Assembly: GCF_947179165.1 (NCBI RefSeq)
Contig: NC_077246.1
Span: 66,132,921-66,196,920 of the forward strand
From: Solanum dulcamara
Lineage: Eukaryota; Streptophyta; Magnoliopsida; Solanales; Solanaceae
DNA: 64,000 nucleotides
Reading direction: 5' to 3'
Positions 35,725 through 47,696 of the stretch are shown one piece after another. Made by a program: the position numbers and the translations under genes. Below the pieces are notes generated by a model. The model searched no databases and was not told the DNA's origin. It saw only the letters and a program-made list of their open reading frames with translations. Position 1 is the stretch's first letter. Every line of letters starts with the position of its first letter.

Positions 35725-36337
35725 ATGGGTGTGAAAGGCAAGTTGATCGCTTCAGTAGAGGTGAAGTGCGGAGGACACTTGGTTCATGATATTTTTCACA
35801 CCAAAACTCATCATATATCCAACATAAGCCCTAACAAGATCCAAAAATTTGAGATTCATGAAGGTGAATCTGTAAAAGTTGGTTCAGTTGTTAACTGGAA
35901 CTATAATGACGGTAATATATACACATTTTACCTCTCTCTACATATGAATCAATTCTTTAACTTTTAGGAGTGTTTGATGGTACTGAAAAAATTCCATTTC
36001 CAATTGAATATTATGTGATTGTGAATGTTCAAACTGAAGTAGCTTATTATCATCTCTTATATTTTTGACTTTATTGATTGTAGACGGAAAAGACAAGGTT
36101 TCAAAGCAAGTGATTGAAGCCGTTGATCCTCAAACTAAAACAATCACTTGGAAAGTGATTGGTGGAGACTTGTTAGAGTTGTACAATTCCTTCACTATTA
36201 TCACATCATGTGACCATCAATGGACTACATGGACATTTGTGTATGAGAAGAAATCTGAAGACATACCAGAGCCTCTCGTTCTCTTGGGTTTTGCCCTTCA
36301 TGTGACAAAAGATATAGAGGGTCACCTTCTTAAGTAA
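35725..36337 (+). CDS. MLP-like (major latex protein / Bet v 1 superfamily) protein, two exons
   Basis: Exon 1 is 35725-35911 and exon 2 is 36084-36337; the 172-bp intron has GT and AG borders and splits a codon after its first base. The product is 146 residues, the usual MLP length. It opens MGVKGKLIASVEVKCGGHLVHDIF, continues SPNKIQKFEIHEGE, VGSVVNWNY, then exon 2 with GKDKVSKQVIEAVD, TWKVIGGDLLELY, WTFVYEKKSEDIPEP and ends HVTKDIEGHLLK. These are the family's landmarks, in order. There is no signal peptide or membrane segment, so it is probably cytosolic. Bet v 1-fold proteins bind small hydrophobic ligands in an internal cavity, and MLP members are linked to defence, stress or fruit ripening; the ligand here is unknown. 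The ATG before GVKGKL is chosen over one 12 codons upstream because the family starts there. A TATA box lies upstream and AATAAA near 36456. The only plausible host gene in the window. Confidence 0.88.
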
Positions 36338-37159
36338 TAGAATATCGATGCTATTCAATGGCTCATAGCCATATTTAAATATATGCAACATATATATATA
36401 TGCATGCGCGCTTGTGTGATGTTGGCTAGTCTAGCTAGCTAGCCAGTGTGTAAAATAAATAATATTATGTTTGAAGAATATATTACCTATGTTCCTCTCC
36501 TTCTAGGGATGTATTTCCAATGTTCAATAAATGTAAAAAATTATATGAAAATATATGGGAATTTTGGGATATTTAATTCACTTGAAAGATGTTAAGGGGG
36601 TATTTAAACATTCGTGTAGTTAAAGTGCTAAAGATAAGTTTACTGACAAATTTACGGGGATTTGATGTAGGTACTCTTTCCTGCAATTGCTATTGATGCC
36701 TCATAACTGATAATAGAGTGATTTAGGCAAGTGAGAAGTGAGTGTACTTGTACTCAATAAATTTTATCAAAAGCAATTTTACCATATTTAGTCCTTTTGA
36801 TGGGCTAACTCCATCATCCTTGGAAGGGCATATGGATGTTTTGAGTTAATTGTACACGATAAATGCTAGACCTAACATCTACGATTAATGGTGTCTTGTC
36901 TAATTAAAAAATCTAAATCTGCTCAAGAATTCTTCAAAAAGTAGACATTTTAAGATTTGTTTTAAGGAGGTAATTCCACAATCCAATCTTCATTTATTGT
37001 GTATAAATTAGTACTCCCACCGTTTCATTTTATGTGACACTTTTTTTTTAATCCGTTCCAAAAGAAATGTCATCTTACTATAATTAGAAATAATTTGATT
37101 TTAAAATTACTCTTTTATCCTTAATGAATTGATTTACAACTACAAAAATATCTTAATCT
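36338..37159. other. MLP 3' flank, no further gene
   Basis: AATAAA-like signals occur near 36456 and 36526. GCTAGTCTAGCTAGCTAGCC at 36424-36443 is a short palindromic run. From 37014 a Stowaway-like end is seen (separate entry). No coding region is supported. Confidence 0.55.
37014..37159. mobile_element. Stowaway-like MITE, one end only
   Basis: CTCCCACCGTTTCATTTTAT after TA resembles the CTCCCTCCGTTTCA end of Stowaway/mariner MITEs common in Solanaceae, followed by ATGTGACAC. The other terminus was not found; the next element starts at 37160. Confidence 0.5.
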
Positions 37160-39808
37160 CACAATACATCAAAAGATATCTTTAGCGGCGATTAATTAAC
37201 GATAATATCTTAATTGCCAATAATTATGTTTATTTAGAGGTAATTATTAGTGACAATTACTGTCACGCTCCGAGAGGGTACCCTAGGCGTGACCAGCACT
37301 CAGAAACCATTGTTGGTCCCAAGTGAACCACTTGGCCTGGCTAACTCACTCAGCGGAAGAATTAACTCATGAAAATGATTTCAGATGGGCACAAATAGTA
37401 CATGCAAACTTAACTTCTTGAAATAAATCTCAATACTCAAATATATATAGAATATAACTCAATGTTTTAAAAATATAAAGTCTGAAAATAATTGAATAAA
37501 CTCTATCTATGACTAGTCTATCAAGCCTCTAAAACTAACTCTGAAATGGGTACTGGGACAATCCATGGCTATCTCACTGGTAAATAAAGACTGAAAGATA
37601 AAGACTCAAGAGATCCTCTGAATGCTAAGAGGCCTCACCAAAGTTGAGTAGAAAGTTGATCTTCAACGATGCGCCTGTTGAGGATCTCTATCACTTGTGT
37701 CTGCATCATAAAATGATGCAGCGCAAAATTGTGTCAGTACATGGAATGTAAGGTATGTAAAATAGCTGAAAGGAAACTTACTCAAAGATGCTCAACTCAA
37801 CTCAACTCATCTCATAGGAATCGACTCTGAAAATAGTTCAACTCAATAAAGCATGCAATATGTGTAAAACACTGGTTTAAAAGATATGAATAAGTAAATG
37901 TAACTCAATATATAAAAATATCATACTTTACTTTTTGGGGAGTTTCTCTAACCGACAACCACCATTTATGAGCTAGTGATGATACAATGAATTGCTGTCG
38001 TTGCCACACCCGTCCAATACTTTGTCAGGGTAAGGGACGCAAACTCATCTCTAGATCCAAAATTTCTCAAAGTCCATCATTTTGGGACTAGTTTGGAGTC
38101 ACCCGAATTAACGGTCACAATCCTATCCTACGCTGGCTTCGTAGTTTATGGGCTCACCCCATATCGATGCTCAATACTACTCCCAAAATATTGTATTATT
38201 CTCATATACGTCAAGTGAGAAAATACTCAAAATACATCATTTAGTCTCTTTTGGACTTAGCTCAAAACTCAACTCTTCTCAACTCATCTCTTTTCTTTAA
38301 AACCAATATAATCTCAACTCAAGGAATGCATTTAAAAACATAGTTTAACTCTTCAACTCAATCACAAAATAGATGTTTAATGTAATAATACTCAACTCGT
38401 TTATACTCAAAATACTCATGCTTAAAATAATAATTAAAAGATTTCTCAAATCCATAATCAAAGTAATAATTAAGAGACTTCTCAAACTCAACTCATGCTC
38501 AAACTCTTTCTAAATCAAAGATGAAAATATTCACTCTTTAAACTCCAAATAATGCATCAAATAATTAATGTAAAAACTCCATCAATGCTTAACATAAAGA
38601 AACCAAAATCTCAATTAGGGTTCATGTAAATGCAAACATGAATCCATACTTTTAACAAGACTCAATTCAAGAAACTAATCAAGGAATATAAAAATATATA
38701 CAAGAACACACATGGAATTTATACACAAAACTCAATATAAATTATAAATAACTCAAGAACTCAACTCAAATCAAGTCGAATCAATAAAGATGTAGGGCAC
38801 GTGGATGGACTCAATCCACGTTATGGATAGCCTTACATACCTGGAAGAATTAGATTCTTGAAGAATTTTGAAGAACTCGACGAATGTTCTTGAAACCCTA
38901 GCCTTTTCTCCTCTTGAAATAACTTAGAACGTGTGAATTTGATTTGTCTGAGAGTTTGGAATGAATAGGGAGGTAATAAGGCTATAATATAGGCTTAGGG
39001 ATGTTAGTTGAGGGTAAAATGTCAAGAATACCCTTCTGGGAACGTAAGAAAACCAATTTGTTTTTTTTTTAAAAGACCTTTTAGTGAGTTTCGCCGGCCA
39101 AATCGGCGAGCTAGAGGTCTCCTCGCCTAACTATTCGGCGAATCGACAAAAGCGTGCCTTAGATCACTTAAAATAACAGTTTGTGAAGGTTTTTGGGTCC
39201 ATTCGGCGAGCTTAGTCTGGTTCTCGCCGAACTATTCGGCGAGTCGCCAAATTGGCTAGTAAGCTAATTGAATTGTTCTGTCCGTACATGCTTCAGTAAA
39301 ACAATCATAACTTTCTACTCCAAACTCCAATGAAAGAAAACTTGGTGGTGTTGGAAAGAGGACACATAGATATTTAATTTAATAGTTCATGGGACACCTA
39401 ACACTTAATATTATAGGAGATATAATCATTTGGAGTTAACCTAAGTAAAATCGTTTACCAAAAGTCAATTGCTAAGGAAGTTTTCAACTCGACTTTGTGC
39501 TAGAGGATTCCTATGACCTTAATTCATCTCCAAATCTATTCTCATACTTAATAATTAACCTCCATGCATCTACACAATTATTAATCATCCGGTAAAATCG
39601 CATACACATATGAAGGATGGCTTGATCTTAGCTTAAAAATATCTTGGGGGTGTTATAATTACATTTTAACACTCTTTGTAAATGTCCCTAACTAAAGTCC
39701 TATAGCGACATTAAATTTAATGACAATTGACTAATGTCGGTAAAGGCTTTAACACTCTTTGTTGATGTGCATATTTATTACCGCTAAAAAGTTGTTTTTG
39801 TTGTAATG
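37160..39808. mobile_element. CACTA-like MITE split by a solo LTR
   Basis: Left end CACAATACATCAAAAG with TTTAGCGGCGATTAA, and right end ACCGCTAAAAAG then TTTTTGTTGTAATG, are diverged inverted copies. The intact relative at 40367-40569 shows CACTACAACAAAAATAGC and TTTTTGACGTAGTG with the same TTTAGCGGCAATTAAG interior. Without the LTR it would be about 0.25 kb. Confidence 0.7.
37261..39657 (-). mobile_element. solo LTR, gypsy family B (2397 bp)
   Basis: Exact 5-bp duplications ATTAC at 37256-37260 and 39658-39662. On the minus strand it starts TATAACACCCCC and ends GAGCGTGACA, so the first dinucleotide is TA rather than TG. There is no internal DNA. A GC-rich block with CGGCGAG and TCGCCGAA repeats lies at 39090-39255. 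The family recurs at 45920-47696 and, split, at 48254-61630. Confidence 0.93.
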
Positions 39809-39949
39809 GATCACAAGGTCATCACATGGTAATTGGTAACAAGATACAAATCAAAGTTAGTACCGCCAACTTAAATCTCTTTCTTTGCAAGTAAAATAGG
39901 AGCATACGTTGACCAAAAGTAGTAAAAATGAGGCAATTAGAACTCTACA

Positions 39950-40640
39950 CTGGTTTGCAACAATGCAAGAAGAGATTAACGATCTACATAAGAACAAGAC
40001 ATACACTTGGATACCTAAGACTACATGAAAAGGCTTAAAATGAGTGTTCAAGTCAAAACTAACAGAATATGGAACTATATATAGACAAATACAAAGCAAA
40101 ACTAGTTGCTATAGGCTTCTCAAAGCTTGAAGGAGTTGATTTTAAAGAGTCATTCAACCTTGCTATCAAAGCCACAACTATAAGGGTAGTGTTATTTTGT
40201 AGTTATTAGTTTGAAATAATTAATTAGGAAGTTACATGTCACATGCATTTATGCATAGATACCTTTGATATAGGAAGTTTACATGAGTCAACCACAAGGT
40301 TTTATTGATCCTAGTTATCCAAATTATGTTTGTTTACTAAGGAACGCACTATATTTCCTCAAACAACACTACAACAAAAATAGCTTTAGCGTAATAAATA
40401 TGCACATTAACAAAGAGTGCTCAAATCTTTACTATCATTAGCTAATTGCCGTTGGATCCAATATTTCTATAGGCTTTAGGAACATTTACAAAAAAAGCTA
40501 ATTTCCGCTAAAAAAATATATTTAGCGGCAATTAAGATATTGCCGCTAAAGATCATTTTTGACGTAGTGCACGCACCTAAAGCTTGGTTTGAAAAATTCA
40601 GTCTTCATTTGCTTCATCTTAAATTAAAGTATTGTAGAGT
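39950..40640 (+). pseudogene. Ty1/copia reverse transcriptase fragment
   Basis: Translated piecewise on the plus strand, it shows EEINDLHKNKTYTW, KLEGVDFKESFNLAIKATT, VYMSQPQGFIDPSYPNYVC and LLRNALYFLKQ, then, after a 203-bp MITE, APKAWFEKFSLHLLHLKLKY. This is the N-terminal half of copia RT, up to the region before the YVDD box. Stops and frame changes are frequent, and no LTRs are associated. Confidence 0.85.
40367..40569. mobile_element. CACTA-type MITE (203 bp)
   Basis: Ends CACTACAACAAAAATAG and ATTTTTGACGTAGTG. It sits within a copia RT codon row: the flanking trinucleotides CAA (40364-40366) and CAC (40570-40572) replace the single CAA codon of LKQAPKAW. This gives an independent check of a 3-bp duplication, with one base changed since. 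Confidence 0.85.
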
Positions 40641-40769
40641 AGACTCTTCGTCTAGTGAGTCTCAAGTACTGAAGACTTCCCACAATGATTCTATGCAAGG
40701 TTGTATTAACTAATGGAATTCAAGAAGCCTCTTGCAAGTTATGTTTCTAAGAAAAAGGCATACTCACTG

Positions 40770-40950
40770 ATTAAGGATATAAATTTTCTTGAGTGGTTTA
40801 GTAGCACATTCACTCTGACTCAAATGAATCCCACCTGAAAAGTATCTAACCTTAATACCTAAGAATAAATGCAATGCAATAATCTTTGAGATTTACTCCT
40901 GTAATTATTATGCCATCCATATATAGTAGAAGTATAATTGTGTCTCTCTT
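40770..40950 (-). pseudogene. copia RT fragment, opposite strand
   Basis: On the minus strand it reads ILLLYMDGIIITG, a degraded copia YVDD box (YMDG), then in a shifted frame LGIKVRYFSGGIHLSQSE. It is opposed to the RT fragment just before it, so two copia scraps meet or an inversion occurred. Confidence 0.7.
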
Positions 40951-41220
40951 ACAGTGAATTGAGAGTAGACAATGCATGATATATTTCATGCAATAAATCT
41001 TACGAGGAGACTGATCCTATCTCTTCCACATAAAAGTATGACAACAATTTTTCTACCTTTTACCCTTCTATCAATATTCTCAGTCTCCATACTTTCCTAT
41101 ATAACTGGAGTTATGTCAAGTAAGTTGAAGATGTGTCAACTCTTATCTGATTACCTCCACCTAGTTCTTCTTCCTGGTTGAAGCTCTAGTAATTAATAGG
41201 TAGCAAGCATGTTTGTTTTG
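40951..41220. other. unassigned spacer
   Basis: No gene or named repeat is recognised. A 69-codon open frame at 40972-41181 has no family resemblance and is not called. Confidence 0.4.
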
Positions 41221-41280
41221 GCTCCCGAGCGGCCTATCTCTACGTCTTCTAAAACCTTCTATAGTCAGCCTCTCACACCT
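41221..41280 (-). pseudogene. RTE LINE scrap
   Basis: On the minus strand it reads RCERLTIEGFRRRRDRP, matching the [17 protein letters not shown] block of the RTE fragment at 8582-9238. About 60 bp only. Confidence 0.7.
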
Positions 41281-41309
41281 AAGCCTGTTAAATGGGTTGG
41301 TTGGGAGAC

Positions 41310-41440
41310 CATACCGGATACCGGTCCAACACAACAAAAATTTGGGCCGGTCCGCTCTATTTTTGGCCTTGGACCGGTAAGACCGGCCCGATAAGGGACT
41401 GGTACCTGCTCACCGGTCCATCGGTCCGGGACCGGCCTGG
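41310..41440. repeat. CCGGTCC-rich subterminal block
   Basis: ACCGGTCC and GGACCGG words recur at least six times in both orientations within 130 bp, in contrast to the AT-rich surroundings. It probably served as a transposase-binding region (inference). Confidence 0.7.
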
Positions 41441-41846
41441 TAACGTAAATTTTTTTTTTAGAAATATTTTTGGGCCAGATTTTCAAAAAGAGTCATTCAG
41501 CCCAACACCTATATAACCATTGGCCCAACAGCCAAATCTGAAAATATGCCTATTTTTTTTAAAAAAAAAACAAAAAAAATCTATAAATACATACAACATT
41601 TAATCACTTTTTTCCACCAAGAATCATCTAATTCTCTCTCAATTTCTCAATTCTCTTTTAAAGTGATATCAATATTTTATTATTTTTTGCAATTAACAAC
41701 ATCAAGTGGAAGTTTTCAACTTTCAAGTGTTCAACATTTCATCAATTTTACGATTATTTGTTTGATTCCGGCAATTTGGTATAATCATTCATTCTCTTGC
41801 TTTTATTTAGTAAATTAATTCAAGTATATTTAAACATTTAATTTTT

Positions 41847-44270
41847 GTGTTTATAATTTTTATTAGTTTAATTTGCATAATTGATAGATTAAAAAATATA
41901 GGTAAAAGTGTTAAAAATTTGTGTCCCAACGGAGGTAGTGGTAGTAAGAAAAGAAGTGTTTTCGATAGAGGTAGTACAAGTAGAAATTATTCTCGTATGC
42001 CCGAAGCACCATTTAGTAAATTTGGAAAAATAGGTGTAGGCGCACATGATATGAATGAAAATGAATATCAAGAAACTTACGGTATAGAAGACCAAATGAA
42101 TTTGAAGTAGAAATAGAACAAGATGATAATGATGATATGGATGTTACACCAACTAGTCCTACTGTAGATTTAGGTAATGCTTAATCTAGAACTGTTAATC
42201 TTCCACCGCGACCTGTAAAAGAAGGAAAAAAATAGTTTAGTATGACATTAATTTGAATGCATAGCCGGAACAAATAAAGTTCAATGTAAAGAATGTCAAA
42301 AAAAAATTTGAGCATAAGACCGAGGGTAATAGAGGTTAAACAGGTCAATTGACTAGACATCTAGGCAATGAGCATTCTGGTTGGAAAGAACGAATAAGGG
42401 GTGCTACTAGGCCAGTGCAAGGTAGAAAAAACCCACACACCAGAAAATTAATGGGGATGTATACTAAAATGAGGAACCGTGAAGAGATAGAGAAAATAAT
42501 AGTTGTGGGTTGTCTACCTTTTTCATTTGCTTCTTCTGATGTTTTTATTCATTATATACAATCAATTTATAATCCATGTTTAACAGTATTTCTAGAAGTA
42601 CTTTTAGATCAGATATTTTTAGACTTCATGGACAATATGCATATTATTTACGTTGGTTATTAACAAATTTTTTATGTAAAGTTTCAATTAATTCTGATCT
42701 TGATCGTGCTATAAATAAAAATGATTATTTAACTGTTACTTTTCATTGGATAGATAGTAATTTTATTATGCAAAAATGTATTTTAGCATTTTATATGATG
42801 AACACCGAAGGAATAATGCACAATTTATTTCCGATTCTATATCAATGGTTGCGAAATATTATGGTTTTGAACACAAAGTTTTATGTATTTCTTTTGATAA
42901 TGCGTCTAACAACACCGCTGCTATTAATTCTTTGAAAACTTAGCTTTCCCCCTTTTAAATGATATTTTTCATATTAGATGTTTTTGTCATATATATAATT
43001 TAATTGTAAAAGATGAACTTTATTTTTTTGAGCCAACAATTGAAAAAATTAGACATGCAGTTGGTTTTATTCAAGGAAATAATAGAAAAGCTAAACTTAA
43101 AGAATTTAAAAGAAAATGCGAGAAAAATAATCTTAGACCTAGATTAATGTCCGAAGAAATTCAGACTAGGTGGAATTCGACTTATAATTTTTTAAAGACT
43201 TGTAATATTTATAAAACCCCTATAACTACAACTTTTAATCAATATGCATAAAAATTTTCCGAAGTCATGTTGGAAGAATCTGATTGGACTAAAATTAATG
43301 ATGTTGTGTTTTTAGAAAAAAATTATTTGGCTACTCTTGAATTTTCCGGTGCTTATTATCCTACTGTTTCTAACATTTTAACTTATTTAACCGTAATTTC
43401 TGTATTTCTTATGGAATATAAAAAGAAAGTTGATTACAAAAATGCGGTTGCTGAAATGATAGAAAAATTTTAAAAATATTTTTTTCTATTCCTCCTATTT
43501 ATTTAATTGGTGATGTTAAATTCGTATATGAAATTTAATACTATGTCTAAACGTGTTCGCCATATATATACTTCTATAGAAATTGAAAAGGATGAAGATC
43601 CTCGTATGGTTAAGGCGATGAGTGATACAAATGATTATATTCAAACATTATATAATTGTTATATCGATTTACTTGATAATGCTACCCCTAATATACTGTT
43701 CATCTATCTCTTCCTTCTGACAAGCCATCATTTTTTAAAAGGCAGGCACGTGGTATGACTGCCCATGGTTATTCTAATTTATCTATCTGGAATAGAATAA
43801 CATCACAACGGAGCATAAATCGGGACAAGCTTAATTATTATTTGAGACAGACTCCAGTGATCTATGATGAAAATAGTGTCACTACACTGGAATGGTGGAA
43901 GAACAATCAAAAACAATATCCAGTATTATCAACCATCGCTAGGGATGTTGTAAATGTTTCAATGTCAACTGTTGCATCGGAAAGCGCATTTAGTCAAGAA
44001 AGACAGCAGATCGGAGACAATCAACACTCTTTGGGGAGCAATGTCATGAATGTTTTAGTTTGTTTCAGAGATTGGATTAGATCATAGAGTAAGAATAAAG
44101 AAAGAGCAAAAGATACGGAAGAAGAGGAAGAACTTGAAGAAATAATGTCAATTGAAGATCTTTCGACACAAGCTAGTCCAAATCACGGATTTATTGATTT
44201 TGAAAATGATGAGTCAATTTCTATTAATGTTAATATAGATGAATTGGAGAAAATTATTCAAAATATGTAG
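41847..44270 (+). pseudogene. hAT transposase with BED zinc finger, broken
   Basis: In living elements this DNA-binding transposase cuts and moves the element in the nucleus. N-terminal region: a basic, Ser-rich start (41900-42110). The BED finger is at 42275-42370: CKEC, then LTRHLGNEH (HX4H). Catalytic region: FDNASNN near 42893, RCFCHIYNLIVKD near 42978 and TRWNSTY near 43170. C-terminal dimerisation domain: TLEWWKNNQKQYPVLSTIAR and VSMSTVASESAFS (43885-43998), then an acidic tail (EEEEELEE) ending at 44270. Stops and frame changes interrupt it at many places (for example before 42349, 42660, 42940, 43250, 43470 and 44085). Related to the RICESLEEPER/Ac type (inference). Inactive. Confidence 0.88.
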
Positions 44271-44444
44271 AAGTTATAATTTATTATATACAACTAATTA
44301 TAAGTTTGTAACTTGTATGTTTTGAATTTTATCAATATATTAATAAAGTCAAATTTTTCCCTACAAATTTTGTGTGATTCAATTAAATAATTATTTTTAC
44401 TTTACACAATCATCTAAAGAAAATTAAATATGTAGTCACTATAA

Positions 44445-45835
44445 GATTTCAATACTTGAAAAAATATTATTATAATAAATAGTATATTATGAGTATATTT
44501 GTTATACATTGTAAGTATATATAATATATAATGTAAGTAATAGATAGTATATTGTGAGTATATTAAGTATATATTGTAAGTATATATAATATATAATATA
44601 AGTAATAGATAGCATAGTGTGAGTATATTAGATATACATTGTAAGTAAATATAATGTAAGTATATCACTATAATAGATAATATAATATTAGTATACATGA
44701 TATACATAGTACGTATATATAGTATAATGTAAGTATATAATTATAATAGATAGTATATTGTGAGTATATAGTGAGTACATTATTAAAATAGATAGTATGT
44801 TGTGAGTATATTAGATATACATTGTAGGTATATATAATATATAACATAAGTATATAAATATAATAAATAGTATATTGTGAGTATATTAGATATAAATTGT
44901 AGGTATATATAATATATAACATAAATATATCATTATAATAGATAGTATATTGTTAGTATATGAGATATACATTGTAAGTATATATAATGTAAGTATATCA
45001 CTATAATAGATAGTATAATGTTAGTATACTTGATATATATAGTACATATATATAGTATAATGTAAGTATATAATTATAATAGATAGTATATTGTGAGTAT
45101 ATTATTATAATAGATAGTATATTGTGAGTATATTATTATAATAGATAGTATATTGTGAGTATATTAGATATACATTGTAGGTATATATAATATATAACAT
45201 AAGTATATTATTATAATAGATAGTATATTGTTAGTATATTAGATATACATTGTAAGTATATATAATGTAAGTATATCACTATAATAGATAGTATAATGTT
45301 AGTATACTTGATATACATAGTACATGTATATAGTACAATATAAGTATATAATTAAAATAAATAGTATATTGTGAGTATATAGTGAGTACATTATTATAAT
45401 AGATAGTATATTGTGAGTATATTAGATATATATTATAAGTATATATAATATATAATGTAAGTAATAGATAGCATATTGTGAGTATATTAGATATATATTG
45501 TAAGTATATATGATGAAAGTATATCACTATAATAGATAGTATAATGTTAGTATACTTGATATACATAGTATGTATATATAGTATAATGTAAGTATATCTT
45601 ATGATAGATAGTATATTGTGAGTATATAGTGAGTACATTATTATAATAGATAGTATATTATGAGTATATTAGATATACATCGTAAGTATATATAATATAT
45701 AACATAAGTATATTATTACAATAGATAGTATATTGTTAGTATATTCGATATACATTATAAGTATGTATAATGTAAGTATATCACTATAATAGATAGTATA
45801 ATGTTAGTATACGTGATATGCATAGTTCATTTTAT
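44445..45835. repeat. AT-rich tandem array (~1.4 kb)
   Basis: Built of short words TATATTGTGAGTATATTAGA, TACATTGTAAGTATATATAA and TAATAGATAGTATA in varying order. A larger block starting TATCACTATAATAGATA recurs near 44663, 44996, 45266, 45521 and 45777, about 250-330 bp apart. Both strands lack coding meaning. It lies between the hAT element and LTR D. Confidence 0.88.
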
Positions 45836-45919
45836 CCCTTATACATAAAACACATTCGTTAAATGCGATTTACCTCTTTCTTTATAAATTATGTGTAAAT
45901 GTTTTATACATTTTTAGTT

Positions 45920-47696
45920 TCAGTGAGGGGCGTTCTGACATTTTTTCTACCCCTCCTATACTTAACCCTTGACTAATATAAGTTGTTTTTGACCTAATTA
46001 GGATTTCTAAACATTCCTAAGTCCCCTTTTACGCATTATAACTAGAGACATAGGTCTAAAGAGAGGAGAAAAGGCTAGGGTTCCAAGAGCATTCGTCGAG
46101 TTCTTTAAAGTTCTTCAAGAATCTATTTCTTTCAGGTATGTAAGGCTAACAAAACTTTGGACTGGGTTCCTCCGCATGCCCTTTCAAATTTATTGATTCG
46201 AGTTGAGTTGAGTTGGAGATTGAATTCTTGAGTCATCTATTGTCTTATTGAGTTTCTTGTACTTATTTAAATACGTTTTGATGTTGTTCATGGGTTGAGC
46301 ATTTAATTTGGATGCATGTTCATGTCTTTATTCACTTGAACCCTGATTGATGATTATATTTGATTTTGAGCATTGATTTTCCAAGAGTTTGAGTTTTCAC
46401 ATGAGTTTAGTCTGAGGAGTCTTTGAAAGTTTTCATTAGTTTGAACATGAATATTTTGAGTATAAATGATGATTTTGAGACAGAGTCTTAGTAAGTTGTG
46501 ATTGATTTCGAAAATATATTTTTATGAAAGAACTTGATGATTTGAGCATGAGCCGTGCCCGAGTTGAATTAAAAGAGTCTTTAAGATTATAACTGTTTTG
46601 ATCCTGATTTTACTATACATTATTTTGAGTCGAGATTGCATGTCTTAAAGAGATTTAAAAAGAGTTGTGTATTTAATCTAAATGAGTGGATTTGATTGAG
46701 TTAATTTGAAAGAGCATAATGATTGAGATGAGATTGAGTTTTGATGAGAGTCCAATGAGACTAGTCAAAAGTATTGACTGAACTGATTGGTTTAAGTTGC
46801 AAAAGCATATTGAGTTATAGGAGTAGTATCAAACACCGAATTGAGTGAGAGTAAAACTCAATAACTACGTAGACAATGTAGGAGAAAATTGAACTGTCAA
46901 AAGTTAGATGTTTCCCTTTTTATTGTCCTGACAAGATAGGACTTGATTGATTGTGGATCCAAGTTTGGTAGATTCATCCTTTACCTTGGCAAATATTGGA
47001 AGGATACAGCAATGACGTCATTTCGTTGTACAATACCTACTTATAGGTGGTGGTATTATTGTCGGTTATGAGATACTCTCAAATTGTGCATGAAAATATA
47101 TAACATATTTTGAATAAGTTGCATATTACGGAGTCCTTCTTAAAGCATTATTATATTTTATACTTACATATCATAGTGAGTTGGGTGAGTTTCATTCTAT
47201 CTTGAGTACCTTTGATGTATTGTTGTTTCATTCTACTATATTACATACTCATATATTCCATGCACTGACGTCTATTTGGCCTTGGATCATTTTTTGATAC
47301 AAGAACAGGTATTAGAGTTCATCAACGGACGCTTTGTTGAAGATCTATTTCTTTCTTGATAGTGGTGAGACCTCCTTACTTTCGAAGGAATCATATTCTT
47401 TTTTTTCTTTCCATATCTTATGAGTAGTTCTTTTGATGTAGTCATAAACCTATCATTGTCACCATCTAGATAGTAGATATAGAAGCTTCATAGACTAGAT
47501 AATGATGGATTTGTTTTGATATATTTAACTCTTGATTAGTTTTCTTTAAAACTATGTTTCTGATTAGAATGATTGAGATTGTTAATTAAGTTAGCCCACT
47601 AAGATTTGTTTTTCTCTTAAACTAAGTGTTCTGCTGAATAAGTAAATGTGTGATCAGGACAAGTGGTTCACTTAAGATCCAGCAATGGCTTCTAAA
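45920..47696 (+). mobile_element. LTR fragment, gypsy family B (copy D)
   Basis: Matches the reverse complement of the solo LTR at 37261-39657 from about its GAGAAAAGGCTAGGG segment to AAGTGGTTCACTT. The first part of the LTR, including the CGGCGAG block, is missing on the left. The last ~45 bp are missing on the right, where LTR C begins at 47697. Confidence 0.8.

Larger units (their letters stand above)
41290..44330 (+). mobile_element. hAT transposon, degenerate
   Basis: A GC-rich block with repeated ACCGGTCC/GGACCGGT words (41310-41440) precedes an AT-rich 5' region and then a hAT transposase. Such CCGGTCC-rich subterminal blocks are seen in some plant hAT elements (family knowledge). 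I could not fix the terminal inverted repeats or an 8-bp duplication, so both borders are approximate. The right end must lie between the transposase stop at 44270 and the AT array. Confidence 0.75.

Noticed and set aside
41265..41516. Open frames rich in Pro, Gly and Arg
   Set aside because: Translation of the CCGGTCC-rich hAT subterminal block; no protein family.
44414..45638. Several 70-120 codon minus-strand frames rich in Tyr, Ile and Leu
   Set aside because: Direct translations of the AT tandem array; they change with repeat phase and have no start context.
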